Below, one piece after another: positions 42,679 through 52,303 of a stretch of 64,000 nucleotides of DNA; within the stretch, counting starts at the first letter, position 1; each line of letters opens with the position of its first letter. Position numbers and translations under genes: made by a program. The notes beneath the pieces were generated by a model. It did not search any database and was not told where the DNA came from. It was given only the letters and a program-made list of their open reading frames with translations. The DNA comes from Sulfurospirillum arcachonense DSM 9755. GTDB lineage: Bacteria; Campylobacterota; Campylobacteria; Campylobacterales; Sulfurospirillaceae. The stretch is taken from positions 62,001-126,000 of the forward strand of contig NZ_JFBL01000008.1 of NCBI RefSeq assembly GCF_000597725.1. The letters are read 5' to 3'.

Positions 42679-43686
42679 ATGATAAAAGTAGCCATTATTG
42701 GAGCGAGTGGATATACCGGTTTAGAGTTAGTAAAGATTTTACATGCTCATCCAAAGTTTGAAATAACTTATATAGGAACTAGTAAAGGCGGTGAAAGCTT
42801 AACTGACTTACATCCAAGTTTAACAAACATAGTAGAATTTGATGTAAAAAAAAGTAACGCAAAAGAGATTGCAAAAGTCACAGATTTAGCTTTTTTAGCA
42901 TTGCCTCATAAAGCTTCTATGGGTTTTGCGAAAGATCTTTTAAATTTGGGTGTAAAAATTGTAGATTTATCGGCTGATTATAGATTAGAACTAGATACTT
43001 ATGAAGAGTTTTATTGTGAACATGAAGATAAAGAAAATTTACCAAAGGCAGTTTATGGCTTACCTGAAATGTATAGAGAAGAGATATCTAAAACTTCTTT
43101 AGTTGCAAATCCTGGTTGTTATCCAACAGCAACACTATTAGGACTTTTACCATTTGCTCAGTATATAGATGAAAATAGTCCTATTTTCATAGATGCTAAA
43201 AGCGGTTTAAGTGGAGCTGGAAAAAAAGTCAATGAAATAACACAATTTGTAAATATAAATGAAAATATGTTTGCATATAATCCTTTGAAACATAGGCATT
43301 CTCCTGAAATACAAGAGAAGTTAAAGCTCCTTACATGTAAAGATTTTGAAGTAAATTTTGTACCGCATCTTATACCTATTACAAGAGGAGAACTTGTAAG
43401 CATATATTTAAAACTAAGTTCAGATATTGATGCAAATTCTATTTTAAAAGAGTTTTATAAAAATGAACAATTTATAAGGATTAGAGAAACTCCTGTTGAT
43501 TTAAAATCAACTGCAGGGACAAATTTTTGTGATATATTTGTAGCTCAAAATGGTACATCTTTGTTCATATCTTCTAGTATAGATAATTTACTCAAAGGTT
43601 CTTCATCAGGAGCCGTAGTAAATGCAAATATTATGTGTGGGTATGAAGAAAACTTAGGAATTCCAATTTTTGCTTATGTGCCTTAA
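42679..43686 (+). CDS. argC: N-acetyl-gamma-glutamyl-phosphate reductase
   Basis: Third step of arginine synthesis. The 335-residue protein opens with the Rossmann loop IIGASGYTGLELV and has the catalytic cysteine in VANPGCYPTATLLGLLPF (about 142-147), with HRHSPEIQEKL and the GTNFCDIFV region following. The start is three bases after greA. A TACATGTAAA site is at 43332. It ends overlapping the LpxH-like gene by 11 bases. Confidence 0.95.
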   Translation: MIKVAIIGASGYTGLELVKILHAHPKFEITYIGTSKGGESLTDLHPSLTNIVEFDVKKSNAKEIAKVTDLAFLALPHKASMGFAKDLLNLGVKIVDLSADYRLELDTYEEFYCEHEDKENLPKAVYGLPEMYREEISKTSLVANPGCYPTATLLGLLPFAQYIDENSPIFIDAKSGLSGAGKKVNEITQFVNINENMFAYNPLKHRHSPEIQEKLKLLTCKDFEVNFVPHLIPITRGELVSIYLKLSSDIDANSILKEFYKNEQFIRIRETPVDLKSTAGTNFCDIFVAQNGTSLFISSSIDNLLKGSSSGAVVNANIMCGYEENLGIPIFAYVP

Positions 43687-44407
43687 AATAAATAATGGAG
43701 CTATATTTATAGCAGATGCACATGAAGATGAAAATAACGAGGATTTTTATAATTTTTTAAAACAAATAGATAGTAAAAAAATACAAGCAAGTCAACTTTT
43801 TTTAATGGGTGATATGTTTGATTTGCTTGTAGGCAAAGTAAATTATGGTGTTAGTAAGTATAAAAAATATATAGAGCTTATTGAAAAAATATCTTGCAGT
43901 ATTGAAGTCATTTATTATGAAGGTAATCATGACTTCTCTTTATCCACTCTTTTTAAAAATGTAAAAGTAATTCCTATAGAAAATCAGCCAACAAAAGCAT
44001 TACTAGAAGATGGTACAGTAGTTTATCTCTCACATGGGGATAAGTATGGTGATCTTATTCATAAAATATATACTAAACTCATACGCTCAAATGGAGTTTT
44101 AAAAGTTTTAAATATGATTGATATGATGACAAACAATACAATATCAAAGAACATAGAAAATGCTCAATTAAAAAAACACTTATGTAAAAAAATAGAAAAT
44201 TTTGAAGATATTATATCTGCAAAACTTTTTCATTATAAAGCTTTGAAAAATAGTTATATTTTAGAAGGGCATTATCATCAAAATTATAAATTTAAAAGAA
44301 ATGATATTAATTATATCAATTTGCCATCCTTTGCGTGTAAGCAAAGTTATTTTATTGTAGAATGTTCTTATGACGAAAAATTTGCGCTAAGGGGCTGCAA
44401 TGTTTGA
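43676..44407 (+). CDS. Metallophosphoesterase, probable UDP-2,3-diacylglucosamine hydrolase (LpxH/LpxJ-like)
   Basis: A 243-residue calcineurin-type enzyme from ATG 43676. The metal ligands are DAHEDE, GDMFDL, YEGNHDF, SHGDKYGD and EGHYHQNYKF, the set of the LpxH superfamily. The acyl-binding lid between SHGD and the last motif is short. With lpxA and lpxB in the window, the missing step between them is the obvious job; I recall that Campylobacterota use a distinct enzyme, LpxJ, for it. It overlaps cheV by eight bases. Confidence 0.65.
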   Translation: MCLKINNGAIFIADAHEDENNEDFYNFLKQIDSKKIQASQLFLMGDMFDLLVGKVNYGVSKYKKYIELIEKISCSIEVIYYEGNHDFSLSTLFKNVKVIPIENQPTKALLEDGTVVYLSHGDKYGDLIHKIYTKLIRSNGVLKVLNMIDMMTNNTISKNIENAQLKKHLCKKIENFEDIISAKLFHYKALKNSYILEGHYHQNYKFKRNDINYINLPSFACKQSYFIVECSYDEKFALRGCNV

Positions 44408-45350
44408 TGATGATGTTTTAAAAGTAGGCTCCAATGAAATGGAGTTGGTTGATTTTCGTATTCTTAAAGAAGAAGATGGAAATGTGTATGAAGGTATATA
44501 TGGAGTAAATGTAGCAAAAGTTAGGGAAATAATCAAAATTCCTAAATTGACAGAACTTCCTGGTGTTCCTCCATATATAGAAGGTATTTTTGATCTTCGT
44601 GGTGTAGTTATTCCTGTGGTAAATTTAGCTAAATGGATGAAAATAAATGAACCAGCAGCGGAAAACTTAAAACCTAGAGTAGTTATTACTGAGTTTAGTG
44701 ATATCCTCATAGGTTTTATAGTTCACGAAGCAAAAAGAATCAGAAGAATAAGTTGGAATGATATCGAACCAGCATCTTTTGTCTCTGGTATGGGGTCACT
44801 TGACAAGTCTCAGATAACAGGTGTTACAAGGATAGAAAATGATGAAGTTCTTCTTATTTTAGATCTTGAAAGTGTTGTTCAAGAGTTGGGAATTTATCAA
44901 CCTAATGTTGAAGCTGATAACCAAGTCATTGATAAGATATCAGGAACAGCTCTTATATTAGATGATAGTTTGACTGCTAGAAAATTAGTTCATGATGCTT
45001 TAATGAGAATGGGTTTACGTGTAATTGAAGCTAAAGATGGAATAGAAGGTGTTCAAAAACTCAATGAAATGTATGATGCTTATGGTAAAGACTTATCTAA
45101 AGAGCTAAAAATTATCATTTCAGATGTTGAAATGCCTAAGATGGACGGTTTCCATTTTGCTGCAAATATTAAAGAAGATGAGAGATTTGTTGATATTCCT
45201 ATTGTCTTTAATTCTTCTATTAGTGATCATTTTAGTGAGTTAAGAGGAAAAGAGGCGGGCGGTGAAGCCTATTTAACAAAATTTGATGCGGCGATTTTTT
45301 ACAAAGAGATTTCTAAAGTAATAAAATCACACGTTAAAATAGCTGAGTAA
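44400..45350 (+). CDS. cheV: Chemotaxis protein CheV
   Basis: A 316-residue fusion of a CheW-like coupling domain (about 20-165; PPYIEGIFDLRGVVIPVVNL) and a receiver (about 180-310; LILDDSLTARKLVHDAL, ISDVEMPKMDGF, KFD). It couples receptors to CheA and can act as a phosphate sink. It begins the cheV-cheA-cheW operon typical of Campylobacterota. Confidence 0.95.
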   Translation: MFDDDVLKVGSNEMELVDFRILKEEDGNVYEGIYGVNVAKVREIIKIPKLTELPGVPPYIEGIFDLRGVVIPVVNLAKWMKINEPAAENLKPRVVITEFSDILIGFIVHEAKRIRRISWNDIEPASFVSGMGSLDKSQITGVTRIENDEVLLILDLESVVQELGIYQPNVEADNQVIDKISGTALILDDSLTARKLVHDALMRMGLRVIEAKDGIEGVQKLNEMYDAYGKDLSKELKIIISDVEMPKMDGFHFAANIKEDERFVDIPIVFNSSISDHFSELRGKEAGGEAYLTKFDAAIFYKEISKVIKSHVKIAE

Positions 45351-45359
45351 GGAAGAACG

Positions 45360-47681
45360 ATGGATGATATTCAAGAAATTTTAGAAGATTTTTTGATCGA
45401 AGCGTTTGAACTTATTGAACAGCTTGATCAAGATTTAGTAGAGTTAGAGAGTAATCCTGAAGATTTAGAGTTACTCAATAGTATATTTAGAGTGGCTCAT
45501 ACTGTCAAAGGTTCTTCTTCATTTTTAAGTTTTGATGTTTTAACAAAACTTACACATCATATGGAAGATGTCTTAAATAAAGCAAGAAAAGGTGAATTAA
45601 AAATCACTGAAGATGTTATGGATGTGGTATTAGAATCAATCGATATGATGAAAACTTTACTTCATTGTATACGTGATAATGGTAATGATACAGCTATAGG
45701 GATGCAATTAGATGATATTATTGCTCGCTTAGAAGCAGTTAGTGAAGGAAAAGAGATACCTGAAGAAGCGACGAAATCAGAAGTAGTAGAAAAATCAGAG
45801 CCTGAAGTAGATACTACACCAGAACCTGAGGTAGAAGAAGCCTCTGAAAGTTCTGATACTGAAGATTATTCTAGTATGAGTGATGATGAAGTAGAAGCTG
45901 AAATAGAAAGACTTCTCAATGAAAAAAGAGAAGAAACAAAAAAGAAAAAAGCTATAAAAAAAGAAGTTCATCAAGAAGCTCCTGCTAAAGCAGATAGTAC
46001 TGTTGCTGCACCTACTGCTGCAGCACCTACTCCACCTGCAAAAAAACAAGCTTCAACATTAGAGCAAACAATTAGAGTAGAAGTAAATAGACTTGATCAC
46101 TTAATGAACCTTATAGGGGAATTAGTGCTTGGGAAAAATAGATTACTTAAGATATATGATGATGTTGAAGAGAGATATGAGGGTGAAAAATTCTTAGAAG
46201 AGTTAAATCAAGTAGTTTCTGCGATTTCACTTGTTACAACAGATTTACAAATAGCTGTTATGAAAACAAGAATGTTACCAATTGCAAAAGTTTTTAATAA
46301 ATTTCCAAGAATGGTTCGTGATTTGTCTCGTGAACTTGGAAAAGGAATTGAACTTAAAATATCTGGTGAAGAGACTGAGCTTGATAAATCAATTGTTGAA
46401 GAAATTGGTGATCCTTTAGTTCATATTATTAGAAATTCATGTGACCATGGTGTAGAAGATGGGGATACAAGAGAAGCATTAGGTAAAAATAAAACAGGTT
46501 TAATTGAGCTTAAAGCTTATAATGAAGGTAATTCTATTGTTATTGAAATTACTGATGATGGTAAAGGACTAGATGCTGATTTACTTCGTTCAAAAGCAAT
46601 TGAGCGTGGTATGATTAGTGAACAAGAAGCTGATTCTATGAGTGATAGGGAAGCCTTTGCTCTTATTTTCAAACCAGCATTTTCAATGGCTGCAAAAGTT
46701 ACTAATGTTTCAGGCCGTGGTGTTGGTATGGATGTTGTTAAAACCAACATAGAAAAATTAAATGGAATTATCGAGATAGATAGTGAAATTGGAAAAGGTA
46801 CAGTCATTAAAATGAAGATACCTCTTACTCTTGCAATTATTCAAGCTCTTTTAGTTGGCGCACAAGAAGAGTTTTATGCTATTCCATTAGCTTCGGTTTC
46901 AGAAACAGTGAGAATCTCTTTAGATGAAATTTATACAGTTGAAGGAAGAAATGTTCTTCGTTTACGTGATGAAGTACTTTCTTTAGTAAGACTTTCTGAT
47001 ATATTTGGTGTTAAACAAGTATATGAACCAGGTGAGCATACATATGTAGTTGTTATTGGTTTGGCTGAATCAAAACTTGGTATTATTGTAGATACTTTAG
47101 TTGGACAAGAAGAAACTGTTATTAAGTCAATGGGTGATTATCTCCAAGGTATTGATGGAATTGCTGGGGCTACTATTCGTGGTGATGGTGGTGTAACTCT
47201 TATTGTTGATATTGCTTCACTCATGGAAATGGCAAAAGGCTTGAAAGTAAATATTCGTGAAAGTATGCAATCTAAAGCGAAAAAGAAAACAAGTCCAGAA
47301 GATTACACAGTTCTTGTTGTAGATGATAGTAAAATGGATAGAACTATTATGAAAAAATCTATGGAGCCAATAGGTCTTAAAACAATAGAAGCATCAAATG
47401 GTCAAGAAGCTTTAACGATGTTAAAATCAGGTGAACATGATATTGATGTAATACTTATTGATATTGAGATGCCAAGAATGGATGGATATACATTGGCTAC
47501 AGAAATTAGAAAATACTCTAGATATAAAAAGTTACCTTTAATTGCGGTCACTTCTAGAACTTCTAAAGCCGATAGATTAAGAGGTGTAGAATCAGGTATG
47601 ACAGAGTACATTACTAAGCCTTATTCGCCAGAGTACCTAGAGAATGTGGTACGTAAAAATACGAATCTAATAGCGGAGTGA
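45360..47681 (+). CDS. cheA: Chemotaxis histidine kinase CheA with C-terminal receiver
   Basis: A 773-residue CheA with P1 (phospho-acceptor His47 in RVAHTVKGSSSFL), an acidic, Glu/Pro/Ala-rich linker (about 125-230), the dimerisation domain (about 235-300), the ATPase (NSCDHGV, GVGMDVVKTNI), a CheW-like P5 and a C-terminal receiver (VLVVDDSKMDRTIM; LIDIEMPRMDGY). The CheY-binding P2 domain is not obvious. The extra receiver (CheAY) is usual in this phylum. It is ten bases after cheV and five before cheW. Confidence 0.97.
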   Translation: MDDIQEILEDFLIEAFELIEQLDQDLVELESNPEDLELLNSIFRVAHTVKGSSSFLSFDVLTKLTHHMEDVLNKARKGELKITEDVMDVVLESIDMMKTLLHCIRDNGNDTAIGMQLDDIIARLEAVSEGKEIPEEATKSEVVEKSEPEVDTTPEPEVEEASESSDTEDYSSMSDDEVEAEIERLLNEKREETKKKKAIKKEVHQEAPAKADSTVAAPTAAAPTPPAKKQASTLEQTIRVEVNRLDHLMNLIGELVLGKNRLLKIYDDVEERYEGEKFLEELNQVVSAISLVTTDLQIAVMKTRMLPIAKVFNKFPRMVRDLSRELGKGIELKISGEETELDKSIVEEIGDPLVHIIRNSCDHGVEDGDTREALGKNKTGLIELKAYNEGNSIVIEITDDGKGLDADLLRSKAIERGMISEQEADSMSDREAFALIFKPAFSMAAKVTNVSGRGVGMDVVKTNIEKLNGIIEIDSEIGKGTVIKMKIPLTLAIIQALLVGAQEEFYAIPLASVSETVRISLDEIYTVEGRNVLRLRDEVLSLVRLSDIFGVKQVYEPGEHTYVVVIGLAESKLGIIVDTLVGQEETVIKSMGDYLQGIDGIAGATIRGDGGVTLIVDIASLMEMAKGLKVNIRESMQSKAKKKTSPEDYTVLVVDDSKMDRTIMKKSMEPIGLKTIEASNGQEALTMLKSGEHDIDVILIDIEMPRMDGYTLATEIRKYSRYKKLPLIAVTSRTSKADRLRGVESGMTEYITKPYSPEYLENVVRKNTNLIAE

Positions 47682-47685
47682 TATT

Positions 47686-48180
47686 ATGTCAGATAAATTA
47701 AATCAGATATTTCAAAAACAACAAAAGCAGATAGATGGACCTGATAAAGCCGATGAGGATATTATCCAATTAGTTGGTTTTGTAGTAGGAGAAGAAGAGT
47801 ACGCTATACCAATTTTAAATATTGTTGAAATTATAAAACCTATAGAGTTTACAAGGGTTCCAAGTGTTCCTGAGTATGTTCTAGGAGTTTTTAATATTAG
47901 AGGTAGTGTTATTCCTTTAATTGACTTAAGAAGAAGATTTAATCTTCCACCTGTAAATAATACAGGCGATACTAGATATATAGTAATGAAAGGTGAAGGT
48001 AATACTGCAGGTTTCGTTATTGATAGATTGACTGAAGCTATTAGGATTAAAAGAAATAGAATTGACCCAGCTCCAGAGACTGTTTCTAGTGAGAAAGGGA
48101 TGATTTACGGAATTGGTAAACGTGAAGATAGTATGCTTACTATACTAAAAGTAGAGGCTCTTTTAAAAAGAGATTTTTAA
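47686..48180 (+). CDS. cheW: Chemotaxis coupling protein CheW
   Basis: A 164-residue coupling protein, with VGFVVGEEEYAIPILNIVEII, YVLGVFNIRGSVIPLIDL and RRRFNLP, joining receptors to CheA. A start-side extension of about 25 Gln/Lys-rich residues is longer than in E. coli CheW. A strong terminator follows (48186). Confidence 0.95.
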   Translation: MSDKLNQIFQKQQKQIDGPDKADEDIIQLVGFVVGEEEYAIPILNIVEIIKPIEFTRVPSVPEYVLGVFNIRGSVIPLIDLRRRFNLPPVNNTGDTRYIVMKGEGNTAGFVIDRLTEAIRIKRNRIDPAPETVSSEKGMIYGIGKREDSMLTILKVEALLKRDF

Positions 48181-48185
48181 TCTCA

Positions 48186-48208
48186 AAGGCTGGTTTTAAA
48201 CCAGCCTT
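48186..48208 (+). terminator. Terminator after cheW
   Basis: AAGGCTGGTTT / AAACCAGCCTT form an 11-bp stem with a one-base centre (9 bp and a short loop in practice), followed by CTTCTTTCT. It begins six bases past the cheW stop. Confidence 0.8.
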
Positions 48209-48289
48209 CTTCTTTCTAAATATAATAAACTTTTTGACATAATATTGTATACTTTTGAAAAAGTTTAATAATCAACAGATAGGAATTTC

Positions 48290-48910
48290 ATGAAATTATG
48301 TGTATTTGATTTTGATTCAACACTTATGGATGGCGAAACAATAGATTTTTTTGCTTCTAAAATGGGTGTTGAAAAAGAGGTTTCACAAATAACAGAACTT
48401 GCAATGCAAGGAAAACTAGATTTTTTTGAGAGTCTTACAACAAGAGTGAAACTCTTAAAAGGGCTTGACGCAAATGTAGTTGAGGAAGTGTGTAAAAGCT
48501 TACCTTATATGAATGGTGCAAAAGAAGCAATAGCTGGACTTAAAGCTAAAGGCTATAAAGTAGTTGTTTTTAGTGGAGGCTTTAGAAATGCGACTGGCTA
48601 TGCAAAAGATATTTTAGGCTATGATATTGATTTTTCAAATGTTTTACATGTAAAGGATGGCAAGCTAACAGGATTAGTTGGTGGTGACATGATGTTTGAT
48701 TTTTCAAAAGGTGATATGATGCAAAGACTTCAAAAGTTTTTAGGAGTCAGTAAAGCTGATACTATTGCCGTTGGAGATGGGGCGAATGATCGTTCAATGT
48801 TTGCTCATGCTAATTTGAAAGTAGCATTTTGTGCAAAAGATATTTTGAAAAAAGAGGCAAATGCTATAATAGACGAAAAAGATATGAGAAAATTATTGGA
48901 GTTAATTTAA
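48290..48910 (+). CDS. serB: Phosphoserine phosphatase
   Basis: A 206-residue HAD enzyme: the nucleophile motif FDFDSTLMDGE (Asp7, Asp9), the Ser/Thr motif VVFSGGFRNAT, and AVGDGANDRSMF at the C-terminal end. It makes serine from phosphoserine. A GTTTTACATGTAAAGG site is at 48641. The stop overlaps the tal start (TAATG). Confidence 0.93.
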   Translation: MKLCVFDFDSTLMDGETIDFFASKMGVEKEVSQITELAMQGKLDFFESLTTRVKLLKGLDANVVEEVCKSLPYMNGAKEAIAGLKAKGYKVVVFSGGFRNATGYAKDILGYDIDFSNVLHVKDGKLTGLVGGDMMFDFSKGDMMQRLQKFLGVSKADTIAVGDGANDRSMFAHANLKVAFCAKDILKKEANAIIDEKDMRKLLELI

Positions 48911-49893
48911 TGTGTAGAAAAGATATTAATTTTTCACTTTGGTGTGATTTTGTTGAGAGAAATTTTTTAGATGGTGAATTCAAAGACCTTATAAACAATA
49001 ATGTAGTAAATGGAGCAACAAGTAATCCTGCTATTTTTAAATCTGCATTTTTGACTTCTCCTGCATATCAAGAAGATAGAGCGAGACTAAAAACAGATAA
49101 TGCAAAAAGTATATATGAAAAATTGGCTATAGAAGATATTAAAAGAGCTGCTGCATCGATGGCTCATTTATATGAAAAAGATAATGATGGTTTTATTAGT
49201 ATTGAAGTAGACCCTTTTCTTTGTGATGATGCCAAGGCAACTATAGAAGAAGGTAAAAGACTTTACAAAGCTATCGGTAAAAATAACGTAATGATAAAAG
49301 TTCCTGCAACCAAAGCTGGTTATGAAGCTATGGAAGTACTAATGAGTGACGGTATACATGTAAATGCTACACTTATTTTCTCTCCTGATCAAGCAAAAAA
49401 TTGTGTTGAAGCTTTTAAAAGAGCAACGGATAAATATGAAAGTGGTGTAAAATTACCACAAGGTGTAATTAGTGTTTTTGTAAGTAGATTTGATGGTAAA
49501 CTTGATTCTACTCTTAAAGATTTAGGTATGCAAACAGCAAAAGTAGGAATTTACAATGCAACACAAATATATCATCTTATAGAAGATTATAACATGCCAA
49601 ACATAAGAACTCTTTTTGCAAGTACAGGTGTAAAAAGTGATGCTTTAGAAGTAGATTATTATATAAAAGAGCTTTTATTTAAAAATTCAGTTAATACAGC
49701 ACCACTTGATACAATAAAAGCTTTTATTCAATCGAATGAAATAGAAGAAATTATTCCAAATAAAGAATATGAAGAGTTTTTTAATAACTTAGAAAAAAAT
49801 GGTGTAGATATGGAAAAAGTTTATAGTGAACTTCTTCATGATGGACTAGTGTCATTTAAAGATGCTTTTAAACAAATTCTTGATGAATTATAG
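48910..49893 (+). CDS. tal: Transaldolase
   Basis: I start at ATG 48910, inside the serB stop (TAATG); a longer frame from TTG 48829 lies in serB and is unlikely. The 327-residue enzyme has GATSNPAIFKSA, ISIEVDP, the Schiff-base lysine in MIKVPATKAGYEAM and VSRFDGKLDSTL. It moves dihydroxyacetone units in the pentose phosphate pathway. A TACATGTAAA site is at 49355. Confidence 0.94.
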   Translation: MCRKDINFSLWCDFVERNFLDGEFKDLINNNVVNGATSNPAIFKSAFLTSPAYQEDRARLKTDNAKSIYEKLAIEDIKRAAASMAHLYEKDNDGFISIEVDPFLCDDAKATIEEGKRLYKAIGKNNVMIKVPATKAGYEAMEVLMSDGIHVNATLIFSPDQAKNCVEAFKRATDKYESGVKLPQGVISVFVSRFDGKLDSTLKDLGMQTAKVGIYNATQIYHLIEDYNMPNIRTLFASTGVKSDALEVDYYIKELLFKNSVNTAPLDTIKAFIQSNEIEEIIPNKEYEEFFNNLEKNGVDMEKVYSELLHDGLVSFKDAFKQILDEL

Positions 49894-49938
49894 TTTAAAT
49901 AAAAGTTAAAACCCTACTTTTTAGAAAGGAATATAGAT

Positions 49939-51117
49939 ATGCCAGTAACAGTTGATGTAGATTCTCTCACCTTTGAAATGACAAAAAGGCTTAAGTTTTA
50001 TTTGAGTAAGTTAGTTGAATATAATGGCAGTGATCTTCATATAAAAAGTGGAACGAATATAAGAGGTAGAATAAATGGTGAAATAGTATCATTATCGAAA
50101 GAAATTCTATCTCATGAAGATGGTCTTACTCTTGCAAAAGAGCTTCTACGGGGTAGATTTCCTGAGTTAGTAGAAAGGAAAAATCTTGATTTTACTTTTA
50201 AATTAAATAATGAGTATAGATTTCGTGTTAATCTATTTTTTCAAGTAGATGGTGTTTCTGGTGTTTTTCGTACGATTCCTACGACTATGCCTACAGTAGA
50301 GTCACTTAACTTACCAAGTGTATTAAATAATTTTTGTAATATATCCAGAGGATTAGTTTTAGTGACAGGACCAACAGGAAGTGGTAAAACGACGACTTTA
50401 GCTTCATTAATTAATAATATTAACCTTAACCAAAAAAAACATATTATTACCATTGAAGATCCTGTAGAATTTGTGTATAAAGATGCAAAAAGTATAGTAA
50501 ATCAAAGAGCAGTGGGACAAGATGCTATTAGTTTTGGGGATTCGTTAAGAGCGGCTTTGCGTGAAGATCCTGATGTAATTTTAGTGGGTGAAATGAGGGA
50601 TTTAGAAACTATTGAAACAGCAATGCATGCTGCTGAGACAGGCCATTTAGTTCTTTCAACTTTACATACTGTTGATGCAAAAGAGACAATAGGACGTATT
50701 ATTGGGATGTTTCCTGGAAATGAGCAAAATAGAATTAAAATGTCTTTAGCTTCTGTTTTACAAGGAGTAGTTTCTCAAAGACTAGTAGGAACTGTAGATG
50801 GTGGAAGAATTGCTGCTGTTGAAATTTTAGTGAAAAATTCAAGAATAGAAACTTTAATTTTAGAAGGTCGTGATACAGAAGTACCTGATGCTTTAAAAGA
50901 AGGAAAAGATGTTTATAAATCACAAACATTTGATCAAGCTCTCTTAGATCTTTATGCAAGTGGTAAGATTTCAAGAGAATCAGCATTAAATGCAGCAACT
51001 AGTAGAAATGATTTACTTATGGCATTAGATTTTTATGAAGCAGAGAAAAATATGAGTACAGGAAGAGAAAAAAGTTATATAGAAGAAGATAAAGATATAT
51101 TAGGGTTAAAACAATAA
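49939..51117 (+). CDS. pilT: PilT-like type IV pilus retraction ATPase
   Basis: A 392-residue secretion ATPase: N-terminal GSDLHIKSGTNIRGRINGE, Walker [17 protein letters not shown], the Asp box IEDPVEFVY, RAALREDPDVILVGEMRD and HTVDA, all typical of PilT. The C-terminal part differs from the best-known PilT at the usual AIRNLI segment (here AEILVKNSRIETLIL). No other pilus gene is in the window; it sits between tal and rplY. Confidence 0.88.
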   Translation: MPVTVDVDSLTFEMTKRLKFYLSKLVEYNGSDLHIKSGTNIRGRINGEIVSLSKEILSHEDGLTLAKELLRGRFPELVERKNLDFTFKLNNEYRFRVNLFFQVDGVSGVFRTIPTTMPTVESLNLPSVLNNFCNISRGLVLVTGPTGSGKTTTLASLINNINLNQKKHIITIEDPVEFVYKDAKSIVNQRAVGQDAISFGDSLRAALREDPDVILVGEMRDLETIETAMHAAETGHLVLSTLHTVDAKETIGRIIGMFPGNEQNRIKMSLASVLQGVVSQRLVGTVDGGRIAAVEILVKNSRIETLILEGRDTEVPDALKEGKDVYKSQTFDQALLDLYASGKISRESALNAATSRNDLLMALDFYEAEKNMSTGREKSYIEEDKDILGLKQ

Positions 51118-51156
51118 AAATACTTGTGTTTAATCTAGTATTTAGTATATTTTATA

Positions 51157-51162
51157 TATAAT
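51157..51162 (+). promoter_or_regulatory. Candidate -10 box for rplY
   Basis: TATAAT 30 bases before the rplY start, followed by TTGC; no -35 consensus. The AAGGA ribosome binding site is at 51182. Confidence 0.35.
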
Positions 51163-51191
51163 TTGCACCTTAATTTTTAAAAAGGACAGAA

Positions 51192-51728
51192 ATGTTAGAA
51201 GGTATTATTAGAGAGAGTATCGACAAAAAAGCTACTAAAGCATTGAGAAGAGATGGTTTTCTAATTGCTAACATTTACGGAAAAGGTATTGAAAATATAC
51301 ATGCAGCGTTTAAAACAAACGATTTCGTAAGAGCAGTTAAAAACAAAACTTCTTTGGCTTTCCCAGTTAAAGTTGGTGGTACTGAGTATAAAGTAGTTGT
51401 ACAAGAGTATCAAAAAGAGCCTATAAACAGTACACTTTTACATGTAGATTTACGTGTAGCACTTGATGGAGTACTTTCTAAGTACTTAGTTCCAGTTAAA
51501 ACTGTTGGAACTCCAATAGGTTTAAAAAATAAAGGTATTTTAATTAATTCTAAAAAACGTCTTACTGTTAAATGTACAGGTGAGAACTTACCAGATAGTT
51601 TTACTCTAGATGTAAGTGATTTAGATGTGGGTAATGCAATTTTAATTCGTGATATTGAAGTACCTGCAAACGTACAAATCATGGAAGAAGATAGAGTTGC
51701 TGTTACTGGAGTTATAAAAGCTAAGTAA
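51192..51728 (+). CDS. rplY: 50S ribosomal protein L25/general stress protein CTC
   Basis: A 178-residue two-domain L25: the N-terminal 5S rRNA-binding beta barrel (about 1-88; [16 protein letters not shown]) and the C-terminal TL5 domain (about 90-178; [12 protein letters not shown]). It leads the operon rplY-pth-permease. A CTTTTACATGTAG site is at 51436. The pth start lies two bases after its stop. Confidence 0.95.
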   Translation: MLEGIIRESIDKKATKALRRDGFLIANIYGKGIENIHAAFKTNDFVRAVKNKTSLAFPVKVGGTEYKVVVQEYQKEPINSTLLHVDLRVALDGVLSKYLVPVKTVGTPIGLKNKGILINSKKRLTVKCTGENLPDSFTLDVSDLDVGNAILIRDIEVPANVQIMEEDRVAVTGVIKAK

Positions 51729-51730
51729 CA

Positions 51731-52303
51731 ATGACACTCATTGTAGGACTTGGTAACCCCGATTCTAAATATCAAAACAATCGGCACAATGTCGGATTTA
51801 TGGTCATCGACAAATTAGTTGATGACCATAATTGTTCCCATATCAATAAATCCTCTTTTAGAGGTGAACTTTTTAAATCAAAAAATATACTTTTTTTAAA
51901 ACCACATACATATATGAATCTTTCAGGTGAAAGTGTAAGAGCTGTTTGTGATTATTATAAACCAGAAAGAATTATAGTTATACATGATGATTTGGATTTG
52001 CCTTTTGGTACTTTGCGGTATAAAATTGCAGGAGGTCATGGTGGACATAATGGATTAAGGTCTATTGATGCACATATAGGAAAAGATTATTATAGGGTAA
52101 GAATAGGAATTGGCAAACCAAATAATAAACAAGATGTTGCTAATTATGTTTTATCTGATTTTCCAAAAGTACAGAGTGATAATCTAAAGAAGATATTAGA
52201 AATAAGTACACAAGCAACTAAAGGCCTTATAAATGGAGAGTTAAGTACAATCTCTTCAAAGTATACACTTAAAGAAAATTTTAATGATGGAAAGAAAATA
52301 TGA
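51731..52303 (+). CDS. pth: Peptidyl-tRNA hydrolase
   Basis: Frees tRNA from stalled peptidyl-tRNA. The 190-residue protein has VGLGNPDSKYQNNRHNVGF with the catalytic histidine, FLKPHTYMNLSG, VIHDDLDLPFG and GGHGGHNGLRSI. The end overlaps the next gene by four bases. Confidence 0.96.
   Translation: MTLIVGLGNPDSKYQNNRHNVGFMVIDKLVDDHNCSHINKSSFRGELFKSKNILFLKPHTYMNLSGESVRAVCDYYKPERIIVIHDDLDLPFGTLRYKIAGGHGGHNGLRSIDAHIGKDYYRVRIGIGKPNNKQDVANYVLSDFPKVQSDNLKKILEISTQATKGLINGELSTISSKYTLKENFNDGKKI

Noticed and set aside
45795-46049. Opposite-strand frame over the cheA linker
   Set aside because: Mirrors the Glu/Lys/Ala linker of CheA and has no protein-like composition.
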